A stretch of DNA of 64,000 nt from Mucilaginibacter sp. PAMC 26640 (GCA_001596135.1 CP014773.1:3100001-3164000), one strand, 5' to 3'; positions 9,731 to 20,185 are shown, numbered from the stretch's first letter. Program-made: numbers and translations. The notes: generated by a model not told the origin, from the sequence alone.

Positions 9731-10489
9731 AAGAAGATTTTTTTTGTAACAGGGGCGATTTAAAAAAGTTTCTTATAAGTAATTTAATAACCTATATATT
9801 AATAATCCACAGATACTTACTTTAGAAGGTTTAAATTTTTTCTAAATGGGTACGATACACCCCGCCAGCACCTAGTTAAAATTAGCCCGCTGACGAATCG
9901 TAATTAGGAAATGCTTATCATGCGATTCCCTAGGATTCAGCACACCGATCTAGGTTTTCAACTATGCATATTATTTCTTACAGTCAATAACTTAACCTAG
10001 TCTAGAAGTACGGTATTGATTAATGTGTGCTCTTGAAAAAGTGATTATACCTCGTTCAATTCCTGATCAACCTCGGTGACATGACGGCTGGGAGGCAATA
10101 AGTCCGGCAAGAACTTTGGTGGGAGAGCCTCCACCGTAGCTGCGGTTTGCCCGACTTAGGATACACCTTTCAAAATCGCTTTGCAAATAGATGATGCCCT
10201 TCTTTGTATCTCAAGCTAATAACTTAGCTCTTTCATTCATAAGCCTATTAAACTGCTGCGCCAATAGCCGAAGATTAGACTTAACCACAGGCTGACAGAA
10301 TAGCTAATCAAGCCTTAATTTATTAGTTATTGTTCAATTTTTCCGCCTTCAACGCTCAAAATAAAGCGTCGTAAGTGTGCAATTCACCAAATGAGGGGCA
10401 ATGCATCCCGACTGGTGGCTGCTGTTAAATATATTACTTATCTTGTTGATCATTAGTCCGATAGCTTAAGCATTCGCTTTATCACCTGT
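9731..10489. other. Intergenic stretch, no gene recognised
   Basis: About 760 bases between divergently oriented genes. I checked both strands and found only short frames without family features. ATTGATTAAT occurs at about 10015. A GC-richer patch at about 10080-10160 could be an old gene relic but could not be identified. Confidence 0.3.
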
Positions 10490-12925
10490 ATGAGAAATCA
10501 AAAAATTCTAGCCAACCGCCGGTACATATTGTATCCAGTTCAAAAGCTTATTTTTTGCCTGATGACATCATTTTTTTGTTTTGTCAGCATAGCTCAGGGG
10601 CAATGGACCAGAAAGGCAGATGAAATCAGTAAACGTGCCGAATGCAATAATGTGATATATAAGGGTAAAATTTATATGTTTGGCGGTTTTGGTAATAACC
10701 CTACTATCGAAAAAACAAATGAAGTGTACGATATCGCTGCTAACAAATGGAGCAAGATCGCATCTTTCCCTGCCGGTAAAGAAATCACTCACCAGGGAAT
10801 CATATTGATTGATGATAACGTATGGCTGATAGGAGGGCGGGCTGCTGATGCTTATGGCCCGGTGAGCAGCCAGGTCATTATATATAATATTACTACTGAT
10901 ACATGGACGGATGGGCCTGGCCTTATTAACCCGGCTACAGGTGCTCCATTCCCTATTGGGGGTGGAGGGTATGCCCTGCTCGGCCGTACAATCCACGTTT
11001 TTGGGGGGTATGGACCGACCATTTGCGAAGATCAATCTACCCTCCATCTAACAATCGATGTAGATAAATACCTTGCCGACAAAACATCAGTTACCTGGGA
11101 AAATAAACTGGCCCCTATGCCGATACCGCGCAATCATTTAAGTTATGTGGCATTGGGTGGCAAAATATATGCTCTGGGCGGACAGTTCAAACACGACTGC
11201 GGGGCCATTGACCAGGTGTACTGTCACGTTTACGATCAGGTTACCAATACATGGACCAGGCTTAAGGACCTACCTGTTCCCCGATCGCATGCCGAGGCAG
11301 CAACTTTTGCTCTGGACGGTAAGATTAATTTGGTAGCAGGGCAGGGGAAAAACAACATCACACAAAACACGACCTACCAGTTTGATCCCAAAGCCAATAA
11401 CGGAGTAGGCAGCTGGACAAATATTACCGCTTATAAATTGCCGGGCAGCTTTTTGGGCTTATCTGCAAGATTAGCAGGTAATTCATTTATAATAGCAAAC
11501 GGTGCGTTAAACGTTTACAGTGACGAACGGAAAGAGACTTATGTAGCAAAAGTGGTGCGGAGTAAAAATCGCACATTGGGCTTTAGCGCAGCCTGTTTAT
11601 CTGTTACACTTAGAGCAGACACTACACTCAAACTCAAAAATTTACTGTATTGTATTGAAGATGAAGCCGTTTATAACCTCTCGTCTGATGTTCAGTGGCT
11701 TAAAATAACCAGAGACAACGTTGGAATTACCGGTTTAAACGGGGAAGATATAGAGGTTAGCGTGCATTCCAGCGGGATGTTAACCGGCATCTACAAGGGC
11801 AATGTTACAGCAACCTCAGTGTTAACGGGTTCAAAGTCGTCGTTTTGTGTCAATTTAACAATTGAAGGCCGGGCAATCGGGCATACGTTAAAGGTCATAG
11901 CAAGTGAAGGCGGATTAGTTACGCAAAGCCCTAAAATTGAAAATTATAATGATGATCAAACAGTTGTTTTAAAGGCGACACCATTAAACGGCTGGGCCTT
12001 CAAAGGCTGGGAAGGCGATACCGTTTCCTCCTCTAATCCACTCACCTTAAAAATGGATACGGATAAGATGTTAAGGGCATTTTTTGAACAATCCTCAGGG
12101 AATATGGCTTTAATAACAAATGTTGTGGTTACAAGCGGCATTAACTATCCTTTAGCCGAGATGCATCCCGGAATAGTTTACTATTTAGACCGTACTTATA
12201 AAATTGGGGATGTGCCTGCTGTGCTGGAGGGGGCCACTCTAATTCGTACTGCCAATGACGATAAAATCAACAATACCGCGTCTCTGTTATCTTTCAACCT
12301 TTTAGATACGGCAACAGTTTTTGTGGGTTACGACCCAAGGGGAACAATACTGCCCCCTTGGTTAAAAGGGTGGCAAAAACTTCAGGACAAACTAAGCGTT
12401 GACGATCCGAAAATAACTTCACTTAATCTTTACAGTAAAAGGTTTAATCCTGGCAAAGTCACAATTGGGGGTAACCTGGCATCGCCGGCGATTGGGGCGC
12501 TGAGCCAATACGTTTTAATGGCTAAACGTGTTCATAATGTCGAAGTTAATGACAACCCCATTGAACTAGCAAACATTTCGGCCACATCATCAATGTTTGA
12601 GATACATATAATAACTAAGGATACCAGCAAAACCGTTATAAATGAAATTAAACCTGCTGGTAGTGTTCAAAAACCGTATTTGTACCCCAACCCCGCCTTT
12701 GATAATTTTACCATTATGTTTCCCCCGGATTATAGTGGGGTGGTACAGGCGCATATCATCAACTTTGGTGGAAAAGCCCTGTTGGTGAATAAAGGAGAGA
12801 TAGCAGTTACCCCACAATATTATAGTTATCATATAATGTTTAACAAACTACACCCCGGCCTTTATTCAGTAATAACTACGTCTAAAAATGGAAAAAGTAA
12901 TTTGTTTAGGCTCATTATAAAATAG
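10490..12925 (+). CDS. Secreted Kelch-repeat protein with T9SS C-terminal sorting domain
   Basis: The 811-residue protein begins with a signal sequence (about residues 1-37, ending SIAQGQ). Kelch-type blades follow over about residues 40-340 (IYMFGGFG, VWLIGGRA, IHVFGGYG, IYALGGQF). Next come a BACON-like beta domain at about 365-455, a divergent InlB B-repeat-like module at about 460-535 (GWAFKGWEGDT, MLRAFFEQ), and a unique region. The last 80 residues (YPNPAFDNFTIMF to the Lys terminus) match the Por-secretion/type A sorting domain used by the type IX secretion system. It is therefore probably exported to the cell surface as an adhesin or binding protein. It stands alone. Confidence 0.82.
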   Translation: MRNQKILANRRYILYPVQKLIFCLMTSFFCFVSIAQGQWTRKADEISKRAECNNVIYKGKIYMFGGFGNNPTIEKTNEVYDIAANKWSKIASFPAGKEITHQGIILIDDNVWLIGGRAADAYGPVSSQVIIYNITTDTWTDGPGLINPATGAPFPIGGGGYALLGRTIHVFGGYGPTICEDQSTLHLTIDVDKYLADKTSVTWENKLAPMPIPRNHLSYVALGGKIYALGGQFKHDCGAIDQVYCHVYDQVTNTWTRLKDLPVPRSHAEAATFALDGKINLVAGQGKNNITQNTTYQFDPKANNGVGSWTNITAYKLPGSFLGLSARLAGNSFIIANGALNVYSDERKETYVAKVVRSKNRTLGFSAACLSVTLRADTTLKLKNLLYCIEDEAVYNLSSDVQWLKITRDNVGITGLNGEDIEVSVHSSGMLTGIYKGNVTATSVLTGSKSSFCVNLTIEGRAIGHTLKVIASEGGLVTQSPKIENYNDDQTVVLKATPLNGWAFKGWEGDTVSSSNPLTLKMDTDKMLRAFFEQSSGNMALITNVVVTSGINYPLAEMHPGIVYYLDRTYKIGDVPAVLEGATLIRTANDDKINNTASLLSFNLLDTATVFVGYDPRGTILPPWLKGWQKLQDKLSVDDPKITSLNLYSKRFNPGKVTIGGNLASPAIGALSQYVLMAKRVHNVEVNDNPIELANISATSSMFEIHIITKDTSKTVINEIKPAGSVQKPYLYPNPAFDNFTIMFPPDYSGVVQAHIINFGGKALLVNKGEIAVTPQYYSYHIMFNKLHPGLYSVITTSKNGKSNLFRLIIK

Positions 12926-13700
12926 TTGTTTGTGTTTGGTCAGGAAAAATTAACCATTGAAACCACAATTTACGACATCTGGTAATTAATTTGCATTGAA
13001 AACTATCATCGATTGCTGTATAGCAATTAGCTATATTTTATTTTCCCTTAGCGGTGATGTATTTTGTAGTCATTTCGAAACAGCTGCCCTTTTTTAATTC
13101 GTGTGTTCAAAGGTCTAGTTCTATAATTATAATCAATGATTAACGAAGTTCTAAGAAGCAAGGCGGGGAGAAGGCTTATTTTTTTTACCCACTCAAGGCA
13201 AGTCTCGACTAATGTGACGCAAGGGCTGATCTGGTCATTTTATTAAACAACACGGAAAGCACACCAGATGCATTAGATAGTAATGGTAGCGGTAGCCAAG
13301 TTTACTTGTCAGGTAATATAGCATTTTATAGAAAACTGTTTGATCAAGCCGAATCGAAACATTTGTTTTATTGACACGTGCATTCACAAATTTTCTAATA
13401 GGTTGATGGACTGCCCGTTTGTGCCTGTATGTTAATCTAATTCCCGAACTGATTCGGCAACAGATGCTTGGCAGCAATTTCACCCGGAACAAAAGTTTAG
13501 AAGTATGATCCAAAATACTCTTATAGACTACTAATTGGGGCATTTACCTTACAGAAAGCCTATCCAAAACTATCTTAAAAAGTAGTCTATGTTATTATTT
13601 ATAAAGTATATTAACAGTAAAATGCATTGTGTACTTCAATTGGTTGTTAGAACAACGTTTTGGCAATGATATTGACTATTCCAGAGTTCAATAAGTAACA
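12926..13700. other. Intergenic stretch, no supported gene
   Basis: About 775 AT-rich bases. A 102-codon minus-strand frame (13235-13543) and a 51-codon plus-strand frame opposite it both lack family features. Neither is annotated. The region marks the start of a patch of small orphan genes. Confidence 0.3.
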
Positions 13701-14084
13701 ATGGAAAATCACAACGGTCAAATAGTAGAATATGTAGTTCGGAGAAATGGTTACAGCATAACCGATCTAGCTACCGAACTCAATGTCGACAGAAGATCAA
13801 TCTATAATTACTTTCAAAACCGAAATCTTAAGTATGACGTTATCTATAAAATTGGGCTGCTCCTTAGACATGATTTTGGTAAGGAATTTCCTGAATTATT
13901 CAATAGTGAACAGTTTGACATCAGAAACCGGCAAACCCAAAGTATTATAACTATCGACAAGATGAATGCTAATGCTGAGCAGTGGAAGGATAAGTATATT
14001 CAATTACTCGAAGATTATAATAAAGCTTTAAGATTGCGGATTTTGAATAAACACAACCAAGTCCAATTGGCAGACTTTAATTGA
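13701..14084 (+). CDS. Small helix-turn-helix DNA-binding protein
   Basis: The 127-residue product has an N-terminal XRE/HTH-like domain at about residues 8-60: VVRRNGYSITDLATELNVDRRSIYNYFQNRNLK, read in two overlapping helices. A charged, probably helical C-terminus follows. It is probably a transcription regulator. It sits alone on the plus strand among other small regulatory genes; a weak hairpin (14085-14112) follows the stop. Confidence 0.65.
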   Translation: MENHNGQIVEYVVRRNGYSITDLATELNVDRRSIYNYFQNRNLKYDVIYKIGLLLRHDFGKEFPELFNSEQFDIRNRQTQSIITIDKMNANAEQWKDKYIQLLEDYNKALRLRILNKHNQVQLADFN

Positions 14085-14301
14085 CTTTAGTTATTTCTTA
14101 AATTAACTAAAGCATATTTAAAATGCAGCTAGAGAGCAGCTATTGATTAGAACATCCTTCTGCCCTGAATTTGAAGTATAGCTACTTATTAAGATTGATT
14201 AAATAAGTTCAAACTTCGCACCCAACAGACCTGACATTAGCTAGGCATGTATGGAAAGTTTATATTTTTGTAATAATCACAGTAAAGTGATTCCAGTTAG
14301 T

Positions 14302-14649
14302 ATGGTCAAAAAAATAGTCAACACTGCCGTGGGTGAGCGAATTGCTGTATTACGCATTGAACGTAATATGAACCAGGCAACGCTCGCAAAAATTATCGGT
14401 GTTTCCGTCTCTGCGATGTCCAGTATGGAGAGAGGTAAAATAGGTACGAAATCTGCCATTTTAGTCAAAATAGCAGCAGCCCTAGAGGTAAGCTTAAGTT
14501 ATCTTTTAAGTTTTAAGGGCAATGTCCCAATGAGTGGTTTACAGGATAGTTTAGCTATTGCTGAAAATCAGCTTGAAGAACGAGATCTTTTAATACTGGA
14601 ACTGCAACGAAAGATTATTGGCCTGTATGAAAAGTTACATAAAAAATAA
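14302..14649 (+). CDS. XRE-family HTH transcriptional regulator
   Basis: From ATG 14302 the product is about 115 residues. An HTH_3 domain (GERIAVLRIERNMNQATLAKI, then VSVSAMSSMERGK and VKIAAALEVSLSYLLSF) is followed by a C-terminal coiled-coil-like segment (NQLEERDLLILELQRKI). An earlier in-frame start at 14251 would add 17 residues. I prefer the internal start because a possible -7 element, TATTTTTG (14263-14270), overlaps that extra region. The target is unknown. Confidence 0.7.
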   Translation: MVKKIVNTAVGERIAVLRIERNMNQATLAKIIGVSVSAMSSMERGKIGTKSAILVKIAAALEVSLSYLLSFKGNVPMSGLQDSLAIAENQLEERDLLILELQRKIIGLYEKLHKK

Positions 14650-14819
14650 TTCTTTCTCGTTCAATTCAGGAAATTCAAAAAATAGTGTTAACTAAATCGT
14701 CTAGATTATGAATTTGGGATGTTTGATAAGGACGAATTTAAATTCTTGTGTAATTCTTACAAGGCAGACCGCACAATGCAAGGTAAGCGAAATTTAAAGT
14801 TGAGAGATGCAACGGTTTG

Positions 14820-15029
14820 TCAATCTAATGTTATTTGGTTTATCATTTGAATCTCAGCGTCTAAATCTTTGATTGCAGTTGATAGCAGCAATAATATTTC
14901 CATGTTGTCTTCTCTTAATATATGTTCTTTATCAAGTAGGTAAACTAATCCTAATATGTTGGCAACATTGCCGGGCAGGTTGAAATTGACGGCGGCATCA
15001 GACAATCCAACATTCAAGGTCAACCACAA
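14820..15029 (-). CDS. Possible small helical protein, start uncertain
   Basis: The frame encodes about 70 residues with balanced composition (VANILGLVYLLDKEHILREDN, read as two helices). The frame stays open upstream without an ATG, so a TTG at 15029 is the nearest usable start. This may be a genuine small gene or the tail of a decayed one. No family recognised. Confidence 0.35.
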   Translation of the reverse strand: MWLTLNVGLSDAAVNFNLPGNVANILGLVYLLDKEHILREDNMEILLLLSTAIKDLDAEIQMINQITLD

Positions 15030-15333
15030 CGGTTTCTCAAGGGCTACAACTGAAATTTTTACACTGCTCCTGCGGACATAAGAATAATGAAGTTTGTAAA
15101 CGAAATATTGGTCGGGGATTGATCGTAAACCGATTTATTCTGAAAAGCAAAATTATTTGTGTAGTATGCGACTTTATATTTGATAGCAATAGTTATCATT
15201 GTTATAATGTTTAGGTAACAGCCCCAAGCAGCGAGTGTGAGGGGCTTTCTACTTAACCATTCCTTAGTTTTGTCTGATTGAGGTAGTAAGCTGGGTTTGT
15301 AAAAAATTGGTAAATTGCGAATTATAAAATAGC

Positions 15334-15624
15334 ATGGATGAACAAAAAATAAATAATGCTTTCCAGCGGACTCCGCATTTGAACATCCTCGCAGACCTAT
15401 ATCTTGGTAAAAATCTGATTTCACATCTTGAAAAAGTACAAAGCGAAATCGAAACTGTGCAGTTTATTATTGATCAGGAAGGTTATTTACAGCCAGGTAT
15501 CAACGGTATTTTAGATATGAAGTTGTACTTTAAACGCCTGAAGGGTCACATTAGTAGAGCTGTAATAGATCCTAACCACCGGCCTACTCCTGAAGATACT
15601 ATCAACACCGATTGCGACGACTAA
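15334..15624 (+). CDS. Hypothetical protein, 96 residues
   Basis: ATG 15334 opens a soluble, mostly helical protein (NAFQRTPHLNILADLYLGKN, then EKVQSEIETVQFIIDQEG) with an acidic tail. No family is recognised. It ends just before a long-armed inverted repeat that can terminate transcription from both sides. Confidence 0.5.
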   Translation: MDEQKINNAFQRTPHLNILADLYLGKNLISHLEKVQSEIETVQFIIDQEGYLQPGINGILDMKLYFKRLKGHISRAVIDPNHRPTPEDTINTDCDD

Positions 15625-15691
15625 AAAACCGCTTCCATAGAATTGTGGAAAAACGTGATGTTAAATGGAATTAGTCACCTTATATTTAATA

Positions 15692-15773
15692 TAGCTCAGA
15701 GGAGATCATTCTGGATGGCCATTTTACTTCATTGTTAAAAAAATTGTTTGGCAACCCTCTGAGCTACTTTTTT
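15692..15773 (+). terminator. Long-loop inverted repeat with T-tract, possible bidirectional terminator
   Basis: TAGCTCAGAGG (15692-15702) is perfectly complementary to CCTCTGAGCTA (15756-15766), followed by six T. The loop is 53 nt and has a smaller GCCA/TGGC pairing inside. It lies between two convergent small genes. The large loop is unusual for a simple terminator. Confidence 0.55.
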
Positions 15774-15848
15774 AACCTCTCTAAGCTAATCCAATAATTT
15801 ATTTTAATGAATGAAACGCGCCGGGCGCCACGATAGAATGTCGAGTGA

Positions 15849-16106
15849 TTAATTGCGCTCAATTAACATTAACTCGAAAGCTTCTTTTAACTCATAAAAA
15901 CTGAATCCTAGAGCCTTGAGACACTTGGTGATCTCATCGCTACCAGTTTCTTCTTCCAAATGCACTCGTTCTTTAATTGCAGTCAGATATTCATTGACCT
16001 TTACCAGATTATATTTTGCGTTCTTTTCGAGTATGAAGTCAGCTTGCATGTTAGCTATGTCCGACACTAAATTATCAAATCCGTTGCCCTCATCTTTCCA
16101 ATCCAT
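15849..16106 (-). CDS. Hypothetical small acidic protein, 85 residues
   Basis: An acidic helical protein starting MDWKDEGNGFDNLVSDI, with no signal peptide and no recognisable domain. Coding character is good (few rare codons, amphipathic helices). It is convergent with the 96-residue orphan and separated from it by the inverted repeat at 15692-15773. Confidence 0.5.
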   Translation of the reverse strand: MDWKDEGNGFDNLVSDIANMQADFILEKNAKYNLVKVNEYLTAIKERVHLEEETGSDEITKCLKALGFSFYELKEAFELMLIERN

Positions 16107-16382
16107 CTACAAATGTACTCTAAAAAAGCCTATCGTTTAGCAAGAGCGGCCGGCGGTAAAATAGTCGGCCTTTTTGCTTAAATAATTTTTTAAAAAAATA
16201 TTCTTCCACGCCTAATTGAGTCGAAGAATAATCATTCTTTTATTCGGGCAACTAAAATCCTTGACTTTTAATAAATTCTACTGCCAAAACTCATTATAGC
16301 CAGTCTAAAAATTCAAAATCCTTTGCTTCAAAATTTTTGCAGTAAAATATTCACTGGAGTATCTGTATTTGTTAGTAGAGCG

Positions 16383-16569
16383 CTATTCGGCATTAATTAA
16401 ACTTCCGCTAATTACAATACAAAATTCTTCAATCGTGTCATCGGTTAATACGATTGAGTCTAGCTAAGCTATCAATTACATAATCGGTCATTTCTGTTGT
16501 ATCGAGGTCTTTCTGACCTATGGACTTCGGATTATTACTTGGAGCGTTATGAATGCAAAGTTTATAAGG
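16383..16569 (-). pseudogene. Remnant of a small unidentified gene
   Basis: On the minus strand an open frame from about 16569 reads KSIGQKDLDTTEMTDYVIDS up to LARLN. After a one-base shift it continues SIVLTDDTIEEFCIVISG to a TAG at 16383-16385. Two adjoining good frames in different phase suggest a gene broken by a frameshift. No intact start is seen and the family is unknown. Confidence 0.4.
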
Positions 16570-16712
16570 TTAATGAACTTCAAATGTAACCTGACTCAGC
16601 CTTAAATAAAGCACTTTGGCTCTATTTGTATTTCTGAAGAAAGGTTTTCTTTCCACACAGTGAATTTAATTATTTGTTTTTTAATTCCGTAAACGGCACA
16701 GCTTCGTTACTA

Positions 16713-17822
16713 TTACTTTAGTGCTATTCGCCTAATCACACCACCTGTTTGATCTGCAACAAAAATACCTCTTGGATTAATTGTTATGCCAACAGGACCG
16801 TTAAATGTTGCTTGTAATGCCGGTCCATCTTTGTATGAATAATTATCACTCTCTGGAAAATTTCCTGTAAGTGGCGTTAACACCTTGTCGTGCGATAGAT
16901 GAAACAGTTGATTTGATCTAATCCTGTTACCGTTTGTATAAGTTCTTACAAAGAAAATTACATTTTCATATGGAGTTAATTTGAAGTTTTTATCTCTTTT
17001 AGTTACAGCAAAGGCTGAGATATAATTGTAATTATTGTAATCGTACTTTAGTTTGAAAAGCGTGGTTACCGTTCCACTCATATCCACTTTTCTGATACTT
17101 TGTCCATTATAGTATAGTGCACCATCCAATACCCATAAATTACCATCTTCTCCAAACTTCACCGAGCTTGGAAAAGTAAGATGTGCTTTGTCAGCTGGCC
17201 CATCTGCAAAGCCGCGAATACCTTTTTTACCAGCGAAGGTACTCATTGACCCCTGTTTTGTTATTTTAACAATCCGGCTATTGTTGTATTCAGGAATATA
17301 GATACTGCTATCCGGTCCTATTGCTAAATCCAATGCCTCGGAAAGCTTTTCTTTTAGATTTAAAACAGTGACCTTTTTATTTCTTTCAACTTTCACCAGC
17401 GCAGTGGTATCAATGGTGCCATCTAAACTTCTATAATTACTAATAAAGTAAAGGCTTCCGTTGGCTCCTGCTCTAATAGGTCCGGGAGGCCCATAATTCA
17501 GAAAACTTGTGTAACTTCCCTGAGGAGTAAGTTTAAGGATGTCATATGAACCGCTCCCTGAAGTTACATAGATCGTTCCGTCTGCCGCACTGCATATATT
17601 AGATGGATATGGAAGTGGTGTTGGAAATTGACTATTAGGATTGTTACCAGCAACAGTACTTACTGTATAGGGTGATGTTTCGATAATGCCCGAATTAGCT
17701 AAACCGATATTATCATGTGTAGCCACTTTGTATAACTTCGTTTCTTTTTTACAGTTTTGTAATAGTAGTATTGCAACTAAAAACATAGCGAAGGTAGCTA
17801 CCCTAACAAAACTTGATTTCAT
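16713..17822 (-). CDS. NHL-repeat lipoprotein
   Basis: The 369-residue protein has a signal peptide ending in LLLQNC (lipobox Cys at about residue 24). NHL-type beta-propeller blades follow: YPSNICSAADGTIYVTS, DLAIGPDSSIYIPEYNNSRI, FPSSVKFGEDGNLWVLD and GPVGITINPRGIFVADQTGG. Such proteins are envelope-anchored propellers, often with IPT/TIG domains and near SusCD loci, with binding or lyase roles. Here it is isolated. The function cannot be given beyond propeller lipoprotein. Confidence 0.78.
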   Translation of the reverse strand: MKSSFVRVATFAMFLVAILLLQNCKKETKLYKVATHDNIGLANSGIIETSPYTVSTVAGNNPNSQFPTPLPYPSNICSAADGTIYVTSGSGSYDILKLTPQGSYTSFLNYGPPGPIRAGANGSLYFISNYRSLDGTIDTTALVKVERNKKVTVLNLKEKLSEALDLAIGPDSSIYIPEYNNSRIVKITKQGSMSTFAGKKGIRGFADGPADKAHLTFPSSVKFGEDGNLWVLDGALYYNGQSIRKVDMSGTVTTLFKLKYDYNNYNYISAFAVTKRDKNFKLTPYENVIFFVRTYTNGNRIRSNQLFHLSHDKVLTPLTGNFPESDNYSYKDGPALQATFNGPVGITINPRGIFVADQTGGVIRRIALK

Positions 17823-18044
17823 AAGTAGACAATTGATTGACCAAAGTTAAAAGCCAATTGATCTGCAAATATTCCTATGATACGATTGAGCGGAAGTTGT
17901 GTAAAAATGGCCGGTATATGTCCTATTCGAAAACGGAGATAAGTAAGCCTTGCGAGAAGCGAACACGGAAAGGATAGTGTTCGCAATCGCCTGTCCCTAT
18001 ACAATGAAATAATCGTAAGCTATGCTTAATTAAATGAACAGCCG

Positions 18045-18659
18045 CTATTGGGCTGCCTGAAAAGACCACTCAACTACCTGGGATATCGCTTCCAGAATAG
18101 CTTTCATACCGTCCTGAGATTTTAAGTTAGTATCGGCAAAAATGTATCCATTTTTTCGGGTATGGAGGACGATGTAATAAATACCGCCAACCAGTAATGC
18201 TGATATTGCCCTGAAATTTACAGGTTTATCGTGAAAGAATTGGTCCGTGCGGTTGAAAAATTCCTGCCCAATAGACTCCCTGGCGTTGTGAATGCTGCGC
18301 ATCAAAGGATTCGTACCAGTTAACTCCATCAAAATCAATTCTTGAGATTCCGGCTCTTCCAGGAAGAATTTGAATAGTTGCTGCAGGATCTCAGCGATCA
18401 GTCGCCTGCCGTCAGCACTATCTACCTCACCTGATAAAGCCTTCAGCTGACTCGCAAACAGCATCCAATAATCGTTTTCCGTTACATATGCTTCAATAAG
18501 GTTATCCAGGCTGCCAAAATATCGATAGACCAACTTCCTGTCTACACCGGCCACATGCGCGATTTTGCTGATCCGTAAGCCATTAAATCCCTTATTTGCA
18601 ATGATACTGCCAACCGCATCTATCATTCTTCTCTTTGTCAGGTCTTTATCTTTCATCAT
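18045..18659 (-). CDS. TetR/AcrR-family transcriptional regulator
   Basis: From the ATG at 18659 the product is about 204 residues. It begins MMKDKDLTKRRMIDAVGSII and has the TetR HTH (GFNGLRISKIAHVAGVDRKL, then VYRYFGSLDNLIEAY) at about residues 12-60. A helical ligand-binding domain follows. The open frame extends 34 codons upstream, but those residues are unlike the family. Targets are unknown and no partner gene is adjacent. Confidence 0.82.
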   Translation of the reverse strand: MMKDKDLTKRRMIDAVGSIIANKGFNGLRISKIAHVAGVDRKLVYRYFGSLDNLIEAYVTENDYWMLFASQLKALSGEVDSADGRRLIAEILQQLFKFFLEEPESQELILMELTGTNPLMRSIHNARESIGQEFFNRTDQFFHDKPVNFRAISALLVGGIYYIVLHTRKNGYIFADTNLKSQDGMKAILEAISQVVEWSFQAAQ

Positions 18660-19700
18660 GTAAGGCGTTAAGGTTGAAAATTTTAATTTATGACATTCAT
18701 TAAGGTAGCCGCAGGATAGGTTTTCATCATTTGCACCTAGGGACCAGGTTAAATTCACCATATGTTAATGACTACTTGCCCGATACATTCCCACGAACAC
18801 ACATTATCGAAATTAGACTCACAGGGTTGATGAGTACCCGGATTTCATAAATCGCATGAATTATAAGGGTAACCTGTTGGTTTATTATAAAGGTATTTAG
18901 CTTTTTTAAACATTGGACAGCGTTTTATGTCATTTATTCGTAAAAGCTCTATTTCAAATTTTTGTGAAATTTTAGCGTCTTATTTGAATTTGGTCAAGGC
19001 ATACTCAGTGTAGCTCCTGAAGAATATTTGTAAATGCCGCAAGGTACGTCCGGGAGTTAGAGTGCCCCATTGTCCGTGGCCCCGAAATTGCATTCCATAA
19101 GTGTCAGTGTGTCCCGATGGGCCGGGTCTTCCGTTATATCTCGTTGGGAGAATGCTTGTCTCGTGGCCCACCAAGCCATCTTTTAGAGTTTATTCCGGTT
19201 CTTCTGGCTATGAGCCGGTAATTTGTATTGCTTTCTTTTCCCTTTTTCTTTTAAATTGAACAGGGAAAGCAAGAATGATTTATTTTTTTACTAAAAAACA
19301 ATCAATATGCTATTCACAGGAAGAATTACCGGGTCTCAAACAAGGACAGGTTCATGCGACAAACATGTAACCAATTTATCGTAGCTCTGAACCAACCCTA
19401 AAAATCAGCACTGGCAAAAAAAGGGAAAGACTGCATTTGTAAACTGCTCTTACCGGATAACCCCCGGTTTGGCGTCTTGCCTCTCCAAAGTTGAAATTGT
19501 GGAACTTTCAGCTTGGGTGCAAGTGTGGTTATGGAAAAGACCAATAGTAAAAATGGGGCTGATTGGTTTGCGCTAATGATAATATTAAGCTGTGGGTAAA
19601 ATGGTATGAAGCTATCTGAAACTGCCAAAGAAAAAAAAGGTTGAGAAAAAAGCCGTGACCACATTTGGTATTAGCTTTCAGGGTTTTACATTAAGAAATT
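18660..19700. other. Gene-poor stretch with possible relics
   Basis: About 1 kb without an intact gene. A minus-strand frame at 18980-19190 (Gly/His/Thr-rich, reading GRPGPSGHTDTYGMQFRGHG) has no start context and was not identified. The 19390-19700 part runs into a transposase relic and may include its decayed upstream portion. Confidence 0.3.
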
Positions 19701-20110
19701 ATATTGGCAAAGAGTGGTCGAGGAAACTGGTTAATTCACAAAGGACCAAAAGTGTTTATGAAGGCCTGTATACCAGGTAGAGAAGTTGGATCTGGCGGAA
19801 CTCCGCTTGGATGAACTGGAAGAGCAGTGGGGCAAAAAATACAAGAAGGTGTTGAATTCCTGGCGCAATAGTTGGCAAAATTGACCAACTATTTCCGGTA
19901 TGATACTGCTGTGTGGAAACTGATGTATACTGCTAATACCATTGAAGGTTTCCATCGACAGGCCAGAAAGTGACCAAAACAAAAGGCGGATTTACCCCGG
20001 ATATGCCCCTAATAAAATTGATTTATGTCGCGCATATCAATATAAACAAAAATGTACGATGGGACTTTCAAGCTAGGCAATGACCGCTCTAAAGCTGGCC
20101 ATGTAGTTTC
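19700..20110 (+). pseudogene. IS256-family (mutator-type) transposase relic
   Basis: Across at least three frame changes the plus strand still spells the C-terminal part of an IS256-type transposase. It reads LDLAELRLDELEEQWGKKY, SWRNSWQKLTNYFRYDTAV, LMYTANTIEGFHRQ, RKVTKTKGGFTPDMPLIKL, then a decayed tail resembling NI-KKWTM. The N-terminal half with its first catalytic residues is not recognisable. The copy is dead and evidently old. Confidence 0.75.
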
Positions 20111-20141
20111 CTACGAGAATGATATTAGATTTGAATTAGCA

Positions 20142-20185
20142 ATCACCCCCTTTTTAGACCCCCATAATGGCCTAAAAAGGGGTGA
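20142..20185 (+). repeat. Inverted repeat just after the IS256 relic
   Basis: ATCACCCCCTTTTTAG (20142-20157) is complementary to CTAAAAAGGGGTGA (20172-20185) apart from one bulged C. It may be an IS end, or a transcription terminator of the relic or of the convergent gene that ends at 20426. Confidence 0.5.

Noticed and set aside
13235..13543. Minus-strand frame of 102 codons
   Set aside because: Composition (Arg/Tyr/Leu/Cys-rich without order) is unlike neighbours, there is no family resemblance, and a competing frame lies opposite.
15059..15424. Minus-strand frame of 121 codons overlapping the 15334-15624 gene
   Set aside because: It overlaps a better plus-strand gene, and its composition suggests a non-coding frame.
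15690..15705. TAGCTCAGAGG looked like a tRNA D-arm
   Set aside because: No acceptor stem, anticodon arm or T-arm follows; it is one arm of the long inverted repeat.
16148..16175. GGCCG/CGGCC hairpin with T run as a plus-strand terminator
   Set aside because: No plus-strand gene or promoter precedes it, and the stem is only 5 bp with a long loop; not listed as a feature.
18980..19190. Gly/His-rich minus-strand frame as a gene
   Set aside because: No start context and no recognised family; kept only as a possible relic.
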